Origin: CBDBIK01 sp965206145
Lineage (GTDB): Bacteria; Pseudomonadota; Alphaproteobacteria; TMED109
Assembly (NCBI GenBank): GCA_965206145.1
Contig: CBDBIK010000002.1
Coordinates: 372,001 to 436,000 of the forward strand
Reading direction: 5' to 3'
DNA: 64,000 nt
Shown: positions 55,531 through 64,000 of the stretch, piece by piece
Layout of the letters: each line of letters begins with the position of its first letter
How positions within the stretch are numbered: position 1 is the first letter of the stretch
Program-made: the position numbers and the translations under genes
The notes under the pieces: generated by a model
What the model saw: only the letters and a program-made list of their open reading frames with translations
Told to the model about the DNA's origin: nothing
Databases searched by the model: none

Positions 55531-56845
55531 GGGCTAGATCTTCCGAGGTGGCACCGAACTCCATGGCTAACGTTGCCTCGGCAATCAGTTCCCCGGCCGA
55601 GGTTCCAATCACGTGGACACCAAGCAATCGATCGGTGTGCTCATCGGAAAGCACTTTGACCATGCCTTCGGTCTGGTGCGTGGTACGGCCCCGGGCATTG
55701 GCAGTAAATGAGAAACGCCCCTTGCGATATGCAATCCCCTGAGCTTTCAGATCGTCTTCGGTAACGCCAACTGAAGCCACTTCGGGTTCTGTGTAAACGA
55801 CGGCCGGAATGGCCCCATAGTTGATCAACCCTACACCACCCGCAAGCCGTTCGGCGAGTGCATGCCCCTCGGAACTCGCCTTGTGGGCGAGCATCGGTCC
55901 CGGAATCACGTCCCCGATCGCGTAAACGCCCGGCACGGAGGTTGTAAAGTTTTCGTCCACCTCGATAAACCCTCGCTCGTTCGTCCGCACTCCCGCTTCC
56001 TCAAGGCCCAAGCCTTGGGTGAAGGGACGACGCCCGGTCGCAACCAGGACGCGGTGGGCGGACAGAGTCTCTTCGTTTGCCCCTTCTTCGGCCGCGACCA
56101 CCGACAAATCCACCTTGTTTCGCCGAAGGCGTGCACCGGTGATCCTAGCTCCGAGACGGAAGATGAGACCTTGCCCCTCAAGTGCCTTTTGGAAGCGTCG
56201 TGCAATCTCCGAATCCATGCCGGGAGCGATTCGATCAAGGTACTCGACGACCGTTACCTGCGAGCCCAGGCGTTGCCACACTGATCCCAGCTCAAGACCG
56301 ATGTAGCCCGCGCCCACGACGATCAGACGATCCGGAACATTTTCGAACGAAAGTGCTCCCGTGGAATCGACGATCAGGTTTCCATCCGCCTCCACGTCGG
56401 CAAGCGTGGCAGGCTCCGATCCTGTCGCGATGATCACATTGGAAGCTTCAAGCGGTTCTCTGCCCTCAACTTCGACTCTCCCGGGACCCGCAAGTCGGGC
56501 GAGGCCGTTCATGCGAGAGACTCCGTGTTTCTTGAACAATTGATCGATGCCGCTGGTGAGCGCACCGACGGCATCCGTTTTATCAGCCATCATCACCGGC
56601 AGGTCGAGGTGGATTTTTCCGGTCCGAACACCTCGGCTCGCCAACTCAGCGGCACTTTCGTAAAGATGCGAGTTATGAAGAAGTGCCTTGGACGGAATGC
56701 AGCCGACGTTGAGACAGGTGCCGCCAAGCGTATCGCGGCTTTCCACACAAACGACGTCAAGACCCAATTGCGAGGCCCTGATGGCGGCAACGTACCCTCC
56801 CGGGCCGCCACCAATAACGATCAGATCATGTCTCGCCACGGTCAC
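55445..56845 (-). CDS. lpdA: Dihydrolipoyl dehydrogenase (E3) of the TCA operon
   Basis: FAD enzyme of 466 residues that reoxidises the dihydrolipoyl arm of OdhB. FAD motif GGGPGGYVAAIRASQLG, redox disulfide GGTCLNVGCIPSKALL, NAD motif VGAGYIGLELGSVWQRLG, FAD motif YAIGDVIPGPMLAHKA, and the C-terminal catalytic HAHPTMSESIREA. Last gene of the operon; start overlaps the sucB stop by 4 bases. Confidence 0.96.
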   Translation of the reverse strand: MTVARHDLIVIGGGPGGYVAAIRASQLGLDVVCVESRDTLGGTCLNVGCIPSKALLHNSHLYESAAELASRGVRTGKIHLDLPVMMADKTDAVGALTSGIDQLFKKHGVSRMNGLARLAGPGRVEVEGREPLEASNVIIATGSEPATLADVEADGNLIVDSTGALSFENVPDRLIVVGAGYIGLELGSVWQRLGSQVTVVEYLDRIAPGMDSEIARRFQKALEGQGLIFRLGARITGARLRRNKVDLSVVAAEEGANEETLSAHRVLVATGRRPFTQGLGLEEAGVRTNERGFIEVDENFTTSVPGVYAIGDVIPGPMLAHKASSEGHALAERLAGGVGLINYGAIPAVVYTEPEVASVGVTEDDLKAQGIAYRKGRFSFTANARGRTTHQTEGMVKVLSDEHTDRLLGVHVIGTSAGELIAEATLAMEFGATSEDLALTCHAHPTMSESIREAAAVAAYGKTVHS

Positions 56846-58236
56846 ACGTCCAGGGCGAGCTGACCTGGCTGCTCAAGCGCGTCACGCACCCGAATGAGGA
56901 ACGAGACCGCCTCGCGTCCGTCGACGAGGCGGTGATCATAGGAAAGGGCCAGATACATCATCGGACGGATTACAACGGTGCCTGAATCCGCGACGGGACG
57001 TTCCTGAATCCGGTGCAAGCCGAGAATGCCCGACTGGGGCGGATTGAGGATCGGAGTGGACAGCATCGACCCATAGACCCCCCCATTCGAAATGGTAAAA
57101 GTGCCGCCCTCAAGTTCGTCTGCTCGCAGGGTCCCGTCGTTCGCACGCGCAGCGAAGTCAGAGATCGTTCGTTCGATGCCAGCGAAGCCGGCCCGGTCTG
57201 CATTCCGGATCACCGGCACGACGAGCCCACGACCGCCACCGACTGCAACACCGATGTCGTAATGATCCTTGTAGACAATGTCGTCGCCATCGATTTCCGC
57301 ATTCACCATCGGGAAGGCACGAAGCGCGGAGACGCAGGCCTTGATGAAGAAGGGCATGAAACCAAGGCGGACCCCGTGGAGTTTCTCAAATCCAGGGCCG
57401 TGAGCCTTCCGCAGAGCCATAACATGTGTCATGTCAGCTTCGTTGAAGGTCGTAAGCATTGCCGCAGTGTTCTGTGCTTCCTTCAGGCGTTCGGCGATCC
57501 GACGACGAAGTCGGGACATAGGTTCCCGGCGTACCCGCGCACCACTCGCGACAGATGCAGGCGGCGGTGCGGCATCTTCTCTTGATGTCGAGGGCTGAGG
57601 AGGAGATTCCAGTGCCGGTGCAGGGGCCTCGGACACACCCATGTCAACGACGGGTTTTGCAAACTCGAAACCACCTTCCAGGACAGCACGTCTCTCGGTG
57701 GGGGAAAGAGGTTCGCCGCTTATCAGGAATTCACGGAGGTCGGCGTCCGTAATTTTTCCTCCGGCACCGGAGCGGCGAACGGCCACGGGTGAGGGCAACG
57801 TTTCAGCAACCGAAGCCACCGGAGGCGGGGCGACAACAGGTTCAAGAGGAGATGGAGCAGTGGCAGACTCAAGATCGAGCCGCGAAACCGGTGGCGCGAC
57901 GACAGAAGCTTCCACTGCAGATACAGGATCCGGAGCAGAGGGAGGCTCCGGCATTGGAGCGGGAGCGGGTCCCGAAACGGTGGCTGCCGGTGCGCTCATC
58001 TCCGTATCAATTCGGGCGAGAACCGCCCCAACCTCAACGTCCTGCCCCTCTTTGGCCAGGATTTCAGTCAGGACACCGGCGGTCTCCGCGCTCACCTCAA
58101 GGCTCACCTTGTCGGTTTCGATCTCGACTAGGATTTCGTCCTTAGCGACAGCCTCACCCAGAGCCTTCTTCCAACCGAGAACCGTTGCCTCAGTGATGGA
58201 TTCCCCAAGCACAGGGACGACAACGTCTAGAGGCAT
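56842..58236 (-). CDS. sucB: 2-Oxoglutarate dehydrogenase E2 (dihydrolipoyl succinyltransferase)
   Basis: 464 residues from the ATG at 58236; the longer frame to 58377 overlaps sucA and lacks homology. Lipoyl domain with Lys43 in EIETDKVSLEV; a long Pro/Ala/Ser linker; a peripheral subunit-binding region that reads only PVAVRRSGAGGKITDADLRE, about a dozen residues shorter than usual; the catalytic domain with SRLRRRIAERLKEAQNTAAM, TFNEADMTHVMALR and DHRLVDGREAVSFL (His and Asp of the active site). Begins 8 bases after sucA. Confidence 0.94.
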   Translation of the reverse strand: MPLDVVVPVLGESITEATVLGWKKALGEAVAKDEILVEIETDKVSLEVSAETAGVLTEILAKEGQDVEVGAVLARIDTEMSAPAATVSGPAPAPMPEPPSAPDPVSAVEASVVAPPVSRLDLESATAPSPLEPVVAPPPVASVAETLPSPVAVRRSGAGGKITDADLREFLISGEPLSPTERRAVLEGGFEFAKPVVDMGVSEAPAPALESPPQPSTSREDAAPPPASVASGARVRREPMSRLRRRIAERLKEAQNTAAMLTTFNEADMTHVMALRKAHGPGFEKLHGVRLGFMPFFIKACVSALRAFPMVNAEIDGDDIVYKDHYDIGVAVGGGRGLVVPVIRNADRAGFAGIERTISDFAARANDGTLRADELEGGTFTISNGGVYGSMLSTPILNPPQSGILGLHRIQERPVADSGTVVIRPMMYLALSYDHRLVDGREAVSFLIRVRDALEQPGQLALDV

Positions 58237-58244
58237 GACTTCTC

Positions 58245-61118
58245 TCAAGCGGCCCGGGCAGCCGCAGTATCCGACAAGGTAAGTGCTTTCGCGACCAACG
58301 CTGTTTGCTCGGCAAGATGACGTTCGTAGAGCCCGGTAGCGGGTGAGGCAGCAGGCGGCCGGCCGGCATAGAGGCAATCACCCGCAAGACCGGCCCGGTC
58401 CATCGCTTCCTTGATGCACGGGCGAATGAAGCTCCAAGCACCCATATTCATAGGTTCTTCCTGGCACCAGACCACTTCCATTTGAGGTGCAAGAGAAAGT
58501 TCCTGCTCAATCGCCTCTTCAGGGAACGGATAAAGCTGCTCAACCCGCAAAATGCGAATCCCGTGAGGCGTGGATCGCTTCGCAAGCGCGGCGACAAGGT
58601 CGTAGTAAACCTTGCCAGTGCAGAACACAATCCGTCTCGCCTCCTTCGGGTCGGATCCGTCCATGAAGGGGAGAACCCGATGGAAAGACGACCCGGCATC
58701 GAAGTCCTCGATATTCGACACTGCGGCCTTGTGTCGAAGCAAAGATTTCGGCGTGAAAACGACAAGGGGTTTGCGGAATTTGCGGTGGATCTGGCGACGA
58801 AGCGCGTGGAAATAATTGGCAGGGGTCGTACAATTGACCACTTGCATGTTGTCCTCGGCACAGAGTTGTAAGAAACGTTCCAAGCGGGCCGAGGAATGCT
58901 CTGGTCCCTGCCCTTCGAAACCGTGCGGCAACAGCAGCGTAAGCCCCGACATGCGGAGCCACTTCGATTCCCCAGAGGCGACAAACTGATCAATGATTAC
59001 CTGCGCACCATTCACGAAGTCCCCGAACTGCGCCTCCCAAAGAACCAGCGTCTGAGGAGACGACAACGAGTAGCCATACTCAAACCCAAGCACTGATGCC
59101 TCTGAGAGTGGACTGTCGACGATCTCAAACCCAGCCTGGTCCTCTTCGATCGCGTTGAGAGAGACATAAGGCTCTTCCGTTTCCTGGTCGACCAAGACTG
59201 CATGACGCTGGGAAAAGGTACCCCGCCCGCTGTCCTGCCCGGTAAGACGCACAGGCGAGCCCTCCACGAGAAGGCTTCCAAAAGCAAGCATTTCCCCGGT
59301 GGACCAGTCGATCCCCTTCCCCTCTTGCACCATCTTGGCCCTGCGCTTGAGCTGGCGAAGGACGCGCGAGTGCACGCTGAACCCTTCGGGCGGCGCACAG
59401 GCCCGTTCGCTAATCTTAGAAAGTGTCTTGCGATCGACCCCCGTCAAACCTCGACGGGCACCGGAGTCGAGAGAGGCAGTAAAGCCTTCCCAGACACCAG
59501 TCAGCCAATCGGCTTTGTTCGGTCGGTAGGTCGAGCTCGCCTCGAAAGCCTGCTCAAGTTCGAATTCACATTTCTGCGCGATGGCCTGCGATTCCTCAGC
59601 AGCAACAACGCCCTCCTTGGCAAGTTGAGCCGCATAGATCTCACGCACCGTAGGGTGCTTCCCGATGTGCTTGTACATGAGCGGTTGCGTGAAAGCGGGC
59701 TCATCACCCTCGTTGTGGCCGTAGCGGCGGTAGCAAAACATGTCGATTACCACGTCCGATTCGAACTCCTGGCGGAATTCGATGGCGACACGGGCTGCAT
59801 AGACCACAGCCTCAGGGTCGTCCCCGTTCACGTGGAAAATCGGCGCCTGGATCATCAGGGCCACATCGGAGCAATAGGGACCTGAGCGGGAATTCACCGG
59901 ACTGGTCGTGAAACCAATCTGGTTGTTAACGATGAAGTGGATCGTACCGCCCACACGATAACCCTTGAGTTGAGACATGCCGAGGGTTTCGGGCACCAGT
60001 CCCTGGCCGGCAAAAGCGGCATCTCCGTGCATTAGAAGCGGAAGAACTCGGCTTTTCCGTTCCTCACCGGGAAACTCGTTCTGCTTCGCCCGCACCTTGC
60101 CCGCCACGACCGGATTGACCGCCTCGAGGTGCGAGGGGTTGGCAGTGAGCGAGAGATGCATCTTCACATCGCCCATGGTCCGGTCGGCGGACGCGCCAAG
60201 GTGATACTTCACATCACCGGAACTATCGATCTCGTCAGGGTAAGGAGAGGAGCCTTGGAACTCCGCAAAGATTGCCGACGCAGGCTTTTTCATGACGTTG
60301 CCGAGGATGTTGAGCCGTCCCCTGTGCGGCATACCGATCACAATTTCTTGCAAGCCCATCTGCCCTCCACGCTTAATAACTTGCTCAATTGCCGGAACCG
60401 TCGCTTCGCCGCCTTCGAGTCCGAAACGCTTGGTGCCGGTGAACTTCTTGTCAAGGAAACGCTCAAAGGTCTCGGCGTCCGTCAACCGTTCTAGAATCGT
60501 GCGCTTCCCGAGTTCAGTGAAATCAGGGCCACTATCTTTATTCTCGATCCGCCTCTGGATCCAGCTCTTCTGTTCGGGGTCTTGGATGTGCATGAACTGG
60601 ACGCCGATGGCACTCGCGTACGTCTCCTTCAGCACTTTCAGGATTTCACGGAGTGTCGCCCATTCGAGACCAAGCACTTCGTCAATGAAAATCGGGCGAT
60701 CCAGGTCGTTCTCGGTGAAACCGTAAGTTTTTGGATTCAGTTCGGGATGCGGTTCAATGGGAGCGAGGCCGAGCGGATCGAGACGAGCTTCGAGGTGGCC
60801 CCTCACCCGATAGGCCCGGATCAACATCAAGGCGCGAATCGAATCGCGTGTTCCAGCGAGATCCGGAACCCGTGCGCCGGTTGCAGAAGCGGTCGTGGCA
60901 GAAGGTGCAGATGCAGCTACGGATGGCGGAGCAGCCCCTGCAGGAGGCGGGCTCCAGTCAGCACTGTCATCTTCAAGAAAAACCCGTGCAGACGGAGCGA
61001 GATCTTCGAAAAATCTGCGCCACCCTGGTTCAACGGATTCCGCATTGGCAGAAAACGAAGCCAGCAGCCTCCCAAGCTCCCGCCTGCGAGCTACTCTGTT
61101 GGAAGAAGCGGTTCCCAT
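58245..61118 (-). CDS. sucA: 2-Oxoglutarate dehydrogenase E1
   Basis: 957-residue TPP enzyme that decarboxylates 2-oxoglutarate. Landmarks: IGMPHRGRLNILGNVMKKPA, YHLGASADRTMGDVKMHLSL, GDAAFAGQGLVPETLGMSQL, YRRYGHNEGDEPAFTQPLMY, GQDSGRGTFSQRHAVLVDQE, LPHGFEGQGPEHSSARLERF. The N-terminus is short: RLLASFSANAESVEPGWRRF lacks the GANAxYIEELYxxYLxDP segment normally before VDPxWRxFF, which helps E1 bind E2. The start codon has no strong ribosome site. Confidence 0.95.
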   Translation of the reverse strand: MGTASSNRVARRRELGRLLASFSANAESVEPGWRRFFEDLAPSARVFLEDDSADWSPPPAGAAPPSVAASAPSATTASATGARVPDLAGTRDSIRALMLIRAYRVRGHLEARLDPLGLAPIEPHPELNPKTYGFTENDLDRPIFIDEVLGLEWATLREILKVLKETYASAIGVQFMHIQDPEQKSWIQRRIENKDSGPDFTELGKRTILERLTDAETFERFLDKKFTGTKRFGLEGGEATVPAIEQVIKRGGQMGLQEIVIGMPHRGRLNILGNVMKKPASAIFAEFQGSSPYPDEIDSSGDVKYHLGASADRTMGDVKMHLSLTANPSHLEAVNPVVAGKVRAKQNEFPGEERKSRVLPLLMHGDAAFAGQGLVPETLGMSQLKGYRVGGTIHFIVNNQIGFTTSPVNSRSGPYCSDVALMIQAPIFHVNGDDPEAVVYAARVAIEFRQEFESDVVIDMFCYRRYGHNEGDEPAFTQPLMYKHIGKHPTVREIYAAQLAKEGVVAAEESQAIAQKCEFELEQAFEASSTYRPNKADWLTGVWEGFTASLDSGARRGLTGVDRKTLSKISERACAPPEGFSVHSRVLRQLKRRAKMVQEGKGIDWSTGEMLAFGSLLVEGSPVRLTGQDSGRGTFSQRHAVLVDQETEEPYVSLNAIEEDQAGFEIVDSPLSEASVLGFEYGYSLSSPQTLVLWEAQFGDFVNGAQVIIDQFVASGESKWLRMSGLTLLLPHGFEGQGPEHSSARLERFLQLCAEDNMQVVNCTTPANYFHALRRQIHRKFRKPLVVFTPKSLLRHKAAVSNIEDFDAGSSFHRVLPFMDGSDPKEARRIVFCTGKVYYDLVAALAKRSTPHGIRILRVEQLYPFPEEAIEQELSLAPQMEVVWCQEEPMNMGAWSFIRPCIKEAMDRAGLAGDCLYAGRPPAASPATGLYERHLAEQTALVAKALTLSDTAAARAA

Positions 61119-61165
61119 GGTTATCGTTTCGCAACACCCGACCGGCTGTTTTTAGTTTGCCACAA

Positions 61166-62044
61166 CTAACCGGAAATTGCTCCGACCAAGCCAGATCCAA
61201 TATCAACCGGAGATTCAACCACGACAACATCCGCACTACGAAGCGCCTCGATTTTGTTTTCCGCACCGCCCTCACCGCCTGCAACGATCGCACCCGCATG
61301 CCCCATGCGGCGCCCGGGAGGTGCCGCACGACCGGCGACAAACGCAACAACGGGTTTTTTCATTTTCTCGCGGCGAAGAAGATCTGCCGCCTCTTCCTCA
61401 GCTGATCCCCCGATCTCGCCGATGAGCGCTATGGAGGTCGTGGCATCGTCAGCGAGAAACATCTCAAGAACGTCGACGAAGGAAGTGCCTGAAATTGGAT
61501 CGCCACCGATCCCGACGCAAGTTGATTGTCCGAGCCCCACCGCAGTGGTTTGCGCCACTGCTTCGTAAGTGAGGGTGCCCGAACGTGACACGATCCCCAC
61601 ACTGCCAGGAGTATGAATGTGGCCCGGCATGATTCCGATTTTGCAAGCACCGGGCGTAATGACCCCTGGGCAATTCGGGCCTACTAGCCGGGTTGCGGAA
61701 CCTTCAAGGACACGGCGGACACGAGCCATATCAAGAATAGGAATCCCTTCGGTAATGCAGACCGCAAGTGGAATTTCGGCTTCGGCCGCTTCGAGGATGG
61801 CATCGGCAGCAAACGGGGGTGGTACGTAGATGACGGTCGCGTCCGGCTTGGTCTCGGTTACCGCCTCGCGAACGGAGTCAAACACCGGAAGATCCAAGTG
61901 GCGGGTTCCACCCTTGCCCGGGGTTACGCCTCCCACCATCCGAGTGCCGTAGGCGATCGCCTGTTCAGAGTGAAAGGTGCCCTGCGCCCCAGTGAAGCCT
62001 TGGCAAATCACACGAGTCTCGGAATCAACAAGAACAGCCATCAA
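61166..62044 (-). CDS. sucD: Succinyl-CoA ligase alpha subunit
   Basis: 292 residues with CoA-binding Rossmann part (ICQGFTGAQGTFHSEQAIAY, GGVTPGKGGTRHLDLPVFDS), TRLVGPNCPGVITPGACKIG, and the phosphohistidine in GRAAPPGRRMGHAGAIV. The last residues are VESPVDIGSGLVGAI. It overlaps sucC by 4 bases. Confidence 0.96.
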   Translation of the reverse strand: MMAVLVDSETRVICQGFTGAQGTFHSEQAIAYGTRMVGGVTPGKGGTRHLDLPVFDSVREAVTETKPDATVIYVPPPFAADAILEAAEAEIPLAVCITEGIPILDMARVRRVLEGSATRLVGPNCPGVITPGACKIGIMPGHIHTPGSVGIVSRSGTLTYEAVAQTTAVGLGQSTCVGIGGDPISGTSFVDVLEMFLADDATTSIALIGEIGGSAEEEAADLLRREKMKKPVVAFVAGRAAPPGRRMGHAGAIVAGGEGGAENKIEALRSADVVVVESPVDIGSGLVGAISG

Positions 62045-63210
62045 CCCTTGCTCCCAGCGGCGGCCACGATTTTCTCCGCCGCATCTTCAAGGTCAGCGGC
62101 GGTGGTAATGGGTAAGCCTGATTCAGCAAGGATCGCAGTCCCCTTCTCGACGCTGGTACCCTCAAGGCGGACAACGAGTGGAACGCGGAGGCTTACCTCG
62201 CGCACGGCACCGACAATTCCCTCCGCGATCGTGTCGCAACGCATGATTCCACCGAAGATATTGACCAGAACTGCATCAACATCGGGATCAGAGAGGATAA
62301 TTTTGAAAGCGCGGGAGACCCGTTCCTCGGTAGCCCCACCACCAACATCAAGGAAGTTGGCAGGGGCCCCGCCCTTGAGGGAAATGAGGTCAAGCGTCGC
62401 CATTGCGAGACCAGCCCCGTTCACCATGCAGCCGATATTGCCGTCGAGCTTGATGTAACTAAGGCCATGATTCGCGGCCTCGCTTTCACGGGGATCCTCC
62501 TCGGTTTCGTCGCGAAGTTTGACAATGTCGGGGTGGCGGTAAAGAGCGTTGTCATCGAAATTCATCTTCGCATCGAGTGCCAACACTTCTCCGCCATCGG
62601 AGATCACGAGGGGATTGATCTCGATGAGAGAAGCGTCCGTTGCGAGAAACGCCTCAGCCATGGCCAGCACTGTTTCGGCGATACGCCGCTGCGCCTCGGG
62701 CTCAAAAGTGAGAGCGAATGCAATTTGGCGGGCTTGGTAAGAACGGAGACCGACGGCCAGATCAATCGCAACAGTGTGAATGCTCTCGGGCGATCTCGCC
62801 GCGACCTCTTCGATCTCGACCCCGCCTTCATTGGCTGCCATCACGACCAAACGGCCACGACGACGATCAAGGGTCATGCCGAGGTAGCGTTCGCCAACGA
62901 TATCGGCTCCTTCCTCGACATATACGTGCCTAACCTCGCTTCCCTCGGCACCGGTCTGGGGGGTCACGAGACGGGAACCTATGAGATCTTTTGCCTCCTT
63001 CTCCACCTCGTCGAGCGAGCGAGAGATGCGAATGCCCCCTGCCTTGCCTCGACCACCTGCATGGATTTGTGCCTTGATTGCCCAGACATCACCACCAAGG
63101 GATTTCGCGTTCGCACGAGCCTCGGCGGCGGTATAGGCCACTTGCCCCCGAAGGACGGGTACCCCGTACCCGGATAGGATCGCCTTTGCTTGGTACTCGT
63201 GGATGTTCAT
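62041..63210 (-). CDS. sucC: Succinyl-CoA ligase beta subunit
   Basis: 389 residues: MNIHEYQAKAILSGYGVPVL, WAIKAQIHAGGRGKAGGIRI (ATP-grasp), LIEINPLVISDGGEVLALDA, DGNIGCMVNGAGLAMATLDL, NIFGGIMRCDTIAEGIVGAV. Substrate-level phosphorylation step of the TCA cycle, making or using succinyl-CoA shared with HemA. Overlaps mdh and sucD by 4 bases each. Confidence 0.96.
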   Translation of the reverse strand: MNIHEYQAKAILSGYGVPVLRGQVAYTAAEARANAKSLGGDVWAIKAQIHAGGRGKAGGIRISRSLDEVEKEAKDLIGSRLVTPQTGAEGSEVRHVYVEEGADIVGERYLGMTLDRRRGRLVVMAANEGGVEIEEVAARSPESIHTVAIDLAVGLRSYQARQIAFALTFEPEAQRRIAETVLAMAEAFLATDASLIEINPLVISDGGEVLALDAKMNFDDNALYRHPDIVKLRDETEEDPRESEAANHGLSYIKLDGNIGCMVNGAGLAMATLDLISLKGGAPANFLDVGGGATEERVSRAFKIILSDPDVDAVLVNIFGGIMRCDTIAEGIVGAVREVSLRVPLVVRLEGTSVEKGTAILAESGLPITTAADLEDAAEKIVAAAGSKG

Positions 63211-64000
63211 CCGGTGCGCTTCAACTTGCGCAGGTCATCGACAAGCCCCTTGACGGCCTTGACCGACTTGCGGAACGCGGCGCGTTCATCGCTAGCAAGA
63301 GGAACTTCGACGATTTTCTCGATGCCACGAGCACCGATCACGGCAGGAACTCCGACGTAAAGCCCCTTTACGCCGTATTCGCCCTTGAGCCAGGCGGCAC
63401 AGGGAAGGACGCGCTTGGAATCCCGCAAATACGCCTCGGCCATCTCCATTGCCGCGTGTGCAGGTGCATAAAAGGCCGAGCCGGTTCCGAGAAGGGAGAC
63501 GATTTCGGCCCCTCCGCCACGAGTTCGCTGGACAATGGCGTCGATGCGAGCCTTGGTCGTCCAACCCATCTTTATGAGGTCGGGAACGGGGATCCCCGCG
63601 ACAGTTGAATAGCGGATCAAGGGCACCATCGTGTCGCCATGGCCGCCCATGACAAAAGCACTCACGTCACGCACTGAAACACCGAGGTCTCGAGCAAGAA
63701 AATGTTGGAATCGGGCACTGTCCAGGACCCCCGCCATTCCCACGACCTTGCGGTGCGGCAGGCCTGAGACCCGGCGAAGCTCCCAGACCATCGCATCAAG
63801 CGGATTAGTGACACAGATCACGAAGGCCCCGGGGCAATGCCGGGCGATGTTGTCACCTACGGAGCGCATCACGCCGGCGTTGATCCCGAGCAGGTCATCT
63901 CGGCTCATGCCGGGCTTGCGGGGGACGCCGGCCGTCACGATGACGACATCAGCTCCGGCAAGGAGGTGCCAAGCCGAGCCGCCCGAGAAGGAAATGTCGG
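63207..64000 (-). CDS. mdh: Malate dehydrogenase, LDH-like type (5' part outside window)
   Basis: The C-terminal 264 codons are in the window: ADVVIVTAGVPRKPGMSRDD, VICVTNPLDAMVWELRRVSG, VVGMAGVLDSARFQHFLARD, FVMGGHGDTMVPLIRYSTVA (catalytic His), FYAPAHAAMEMAEAYLRD. This is the NAD-dependent LDH-like MDH of alphaproteobacteria. First gene seen of the TCA operon; the nucleotide-binding N-terminus lies beyond 64000. Confidence 0.93.
   Translation of the reverse strand, partial: DISFSGGSAWHLLAGADVVIVTAGVPRKPGMSRDDLLGINAGVMRSVGDNIARHCPGAFVICVTNPLDAMVWELRRVSGLPHRKVVGMAGVLDSARFQHFLARDLGVSVRDVSAFVMGGHGDTMVPLIRYSTVAGIPVPDLIKMGWTTKARIDAIVQRTRGGGAEIVSLLGTGSAFYAPAHAAMEMAEAYLRDSKRVLPCAAWLKGEYGVKGLYVGVPAVIGARGIEKIVEVPLASDERAAFRKSVKAVKGLVDDLRKLKRTG

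Overview
The window is chromosomal DNA from an alphaproteobacterium, most likely of the Rhodospirillales sensu lato. Supporting evidence: a 16S-Ile-Ala-23S-5S-fMet rRNA operon, C4-pathway heme synthesis (hemA), a MucR/Ros regulator, short bacterial ProRS without the editing insert, the glyQ-glyS-ppdK cluster and the mdh-sucC-sucD-sucA-sucB-lpd operon. The genus cannot be fixed without a 16S search.

Layout. 1-11.7 kb holds core genes, mostly on the minus strand: lolC (partial) and proS; a MucR-like protein with two AT-hooks on plus; hemA behind an orphan TRAP receptor; glyQ-glyS-ppdK. 11.8-19.2 kb is an accessory strip full of decay: two relic IS1595-type transposase copies (one at 3.3 kb, one at 11.9 kb), an IS630 relic, a RecB-like nuclease relic, a 12-repeat Sel1 secreted protein, a Slam-type outer-membrane protein, and an intact Xre-RES toxin-antitoxin pair. 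19.17-29.31 kb is a genomic island bounded by a perfect 49-bp direct repeat of the 3' end of tRNA-fMet. It carries a tyrosine integrase, a mobile mystery protein A/B (Xre-Fic) pair, an HNH nuclease and many broken pieces (AddA-like helicase-nuclease, trbG, trbI, phage capsid, DUF2190). The ancestral rrn terminator appears to sit just beyond the left repeat, 10 kb from the operon it served, and the island supplies a new one.

29.3-34.4 kb is the rRNA operon (minus strand). Its 16S gene has two mismatches in the 27F primer site. 34.8-45.2 kb is a run of twelve plus-strand genes, nearly all overlapping or a few bases apart: a NitT/TauT-type ABC transporter, a second ABC system of the kind found beside PQQ-dependent alcohol dehydrogenases (ATPase, beta-propeller, type I binding protein, ABC-2 permease), a cysteine/sulfide module (cysK, sulfurtransferase, metC-like), a DUF192 protein and a ModE-like repressor. 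A Mo-box-like palindrome precedes modABC (45.3-47.9 kb), followed by a TPP enzyme, an HpaI-type aldolase and an enolase-superfamily dehydratase that look like a sugar-acid catabolic cassette.

51.6-64 kb is core again: priA (minus), tal and xerC (plus), then the TCA operon on minus, ending in a partial mdh. The E1 and E2 components of 2-oxoglutarate dehydrogenase both look shortened in interaction regions. All functional names rest on motif recognition; no database search was run.
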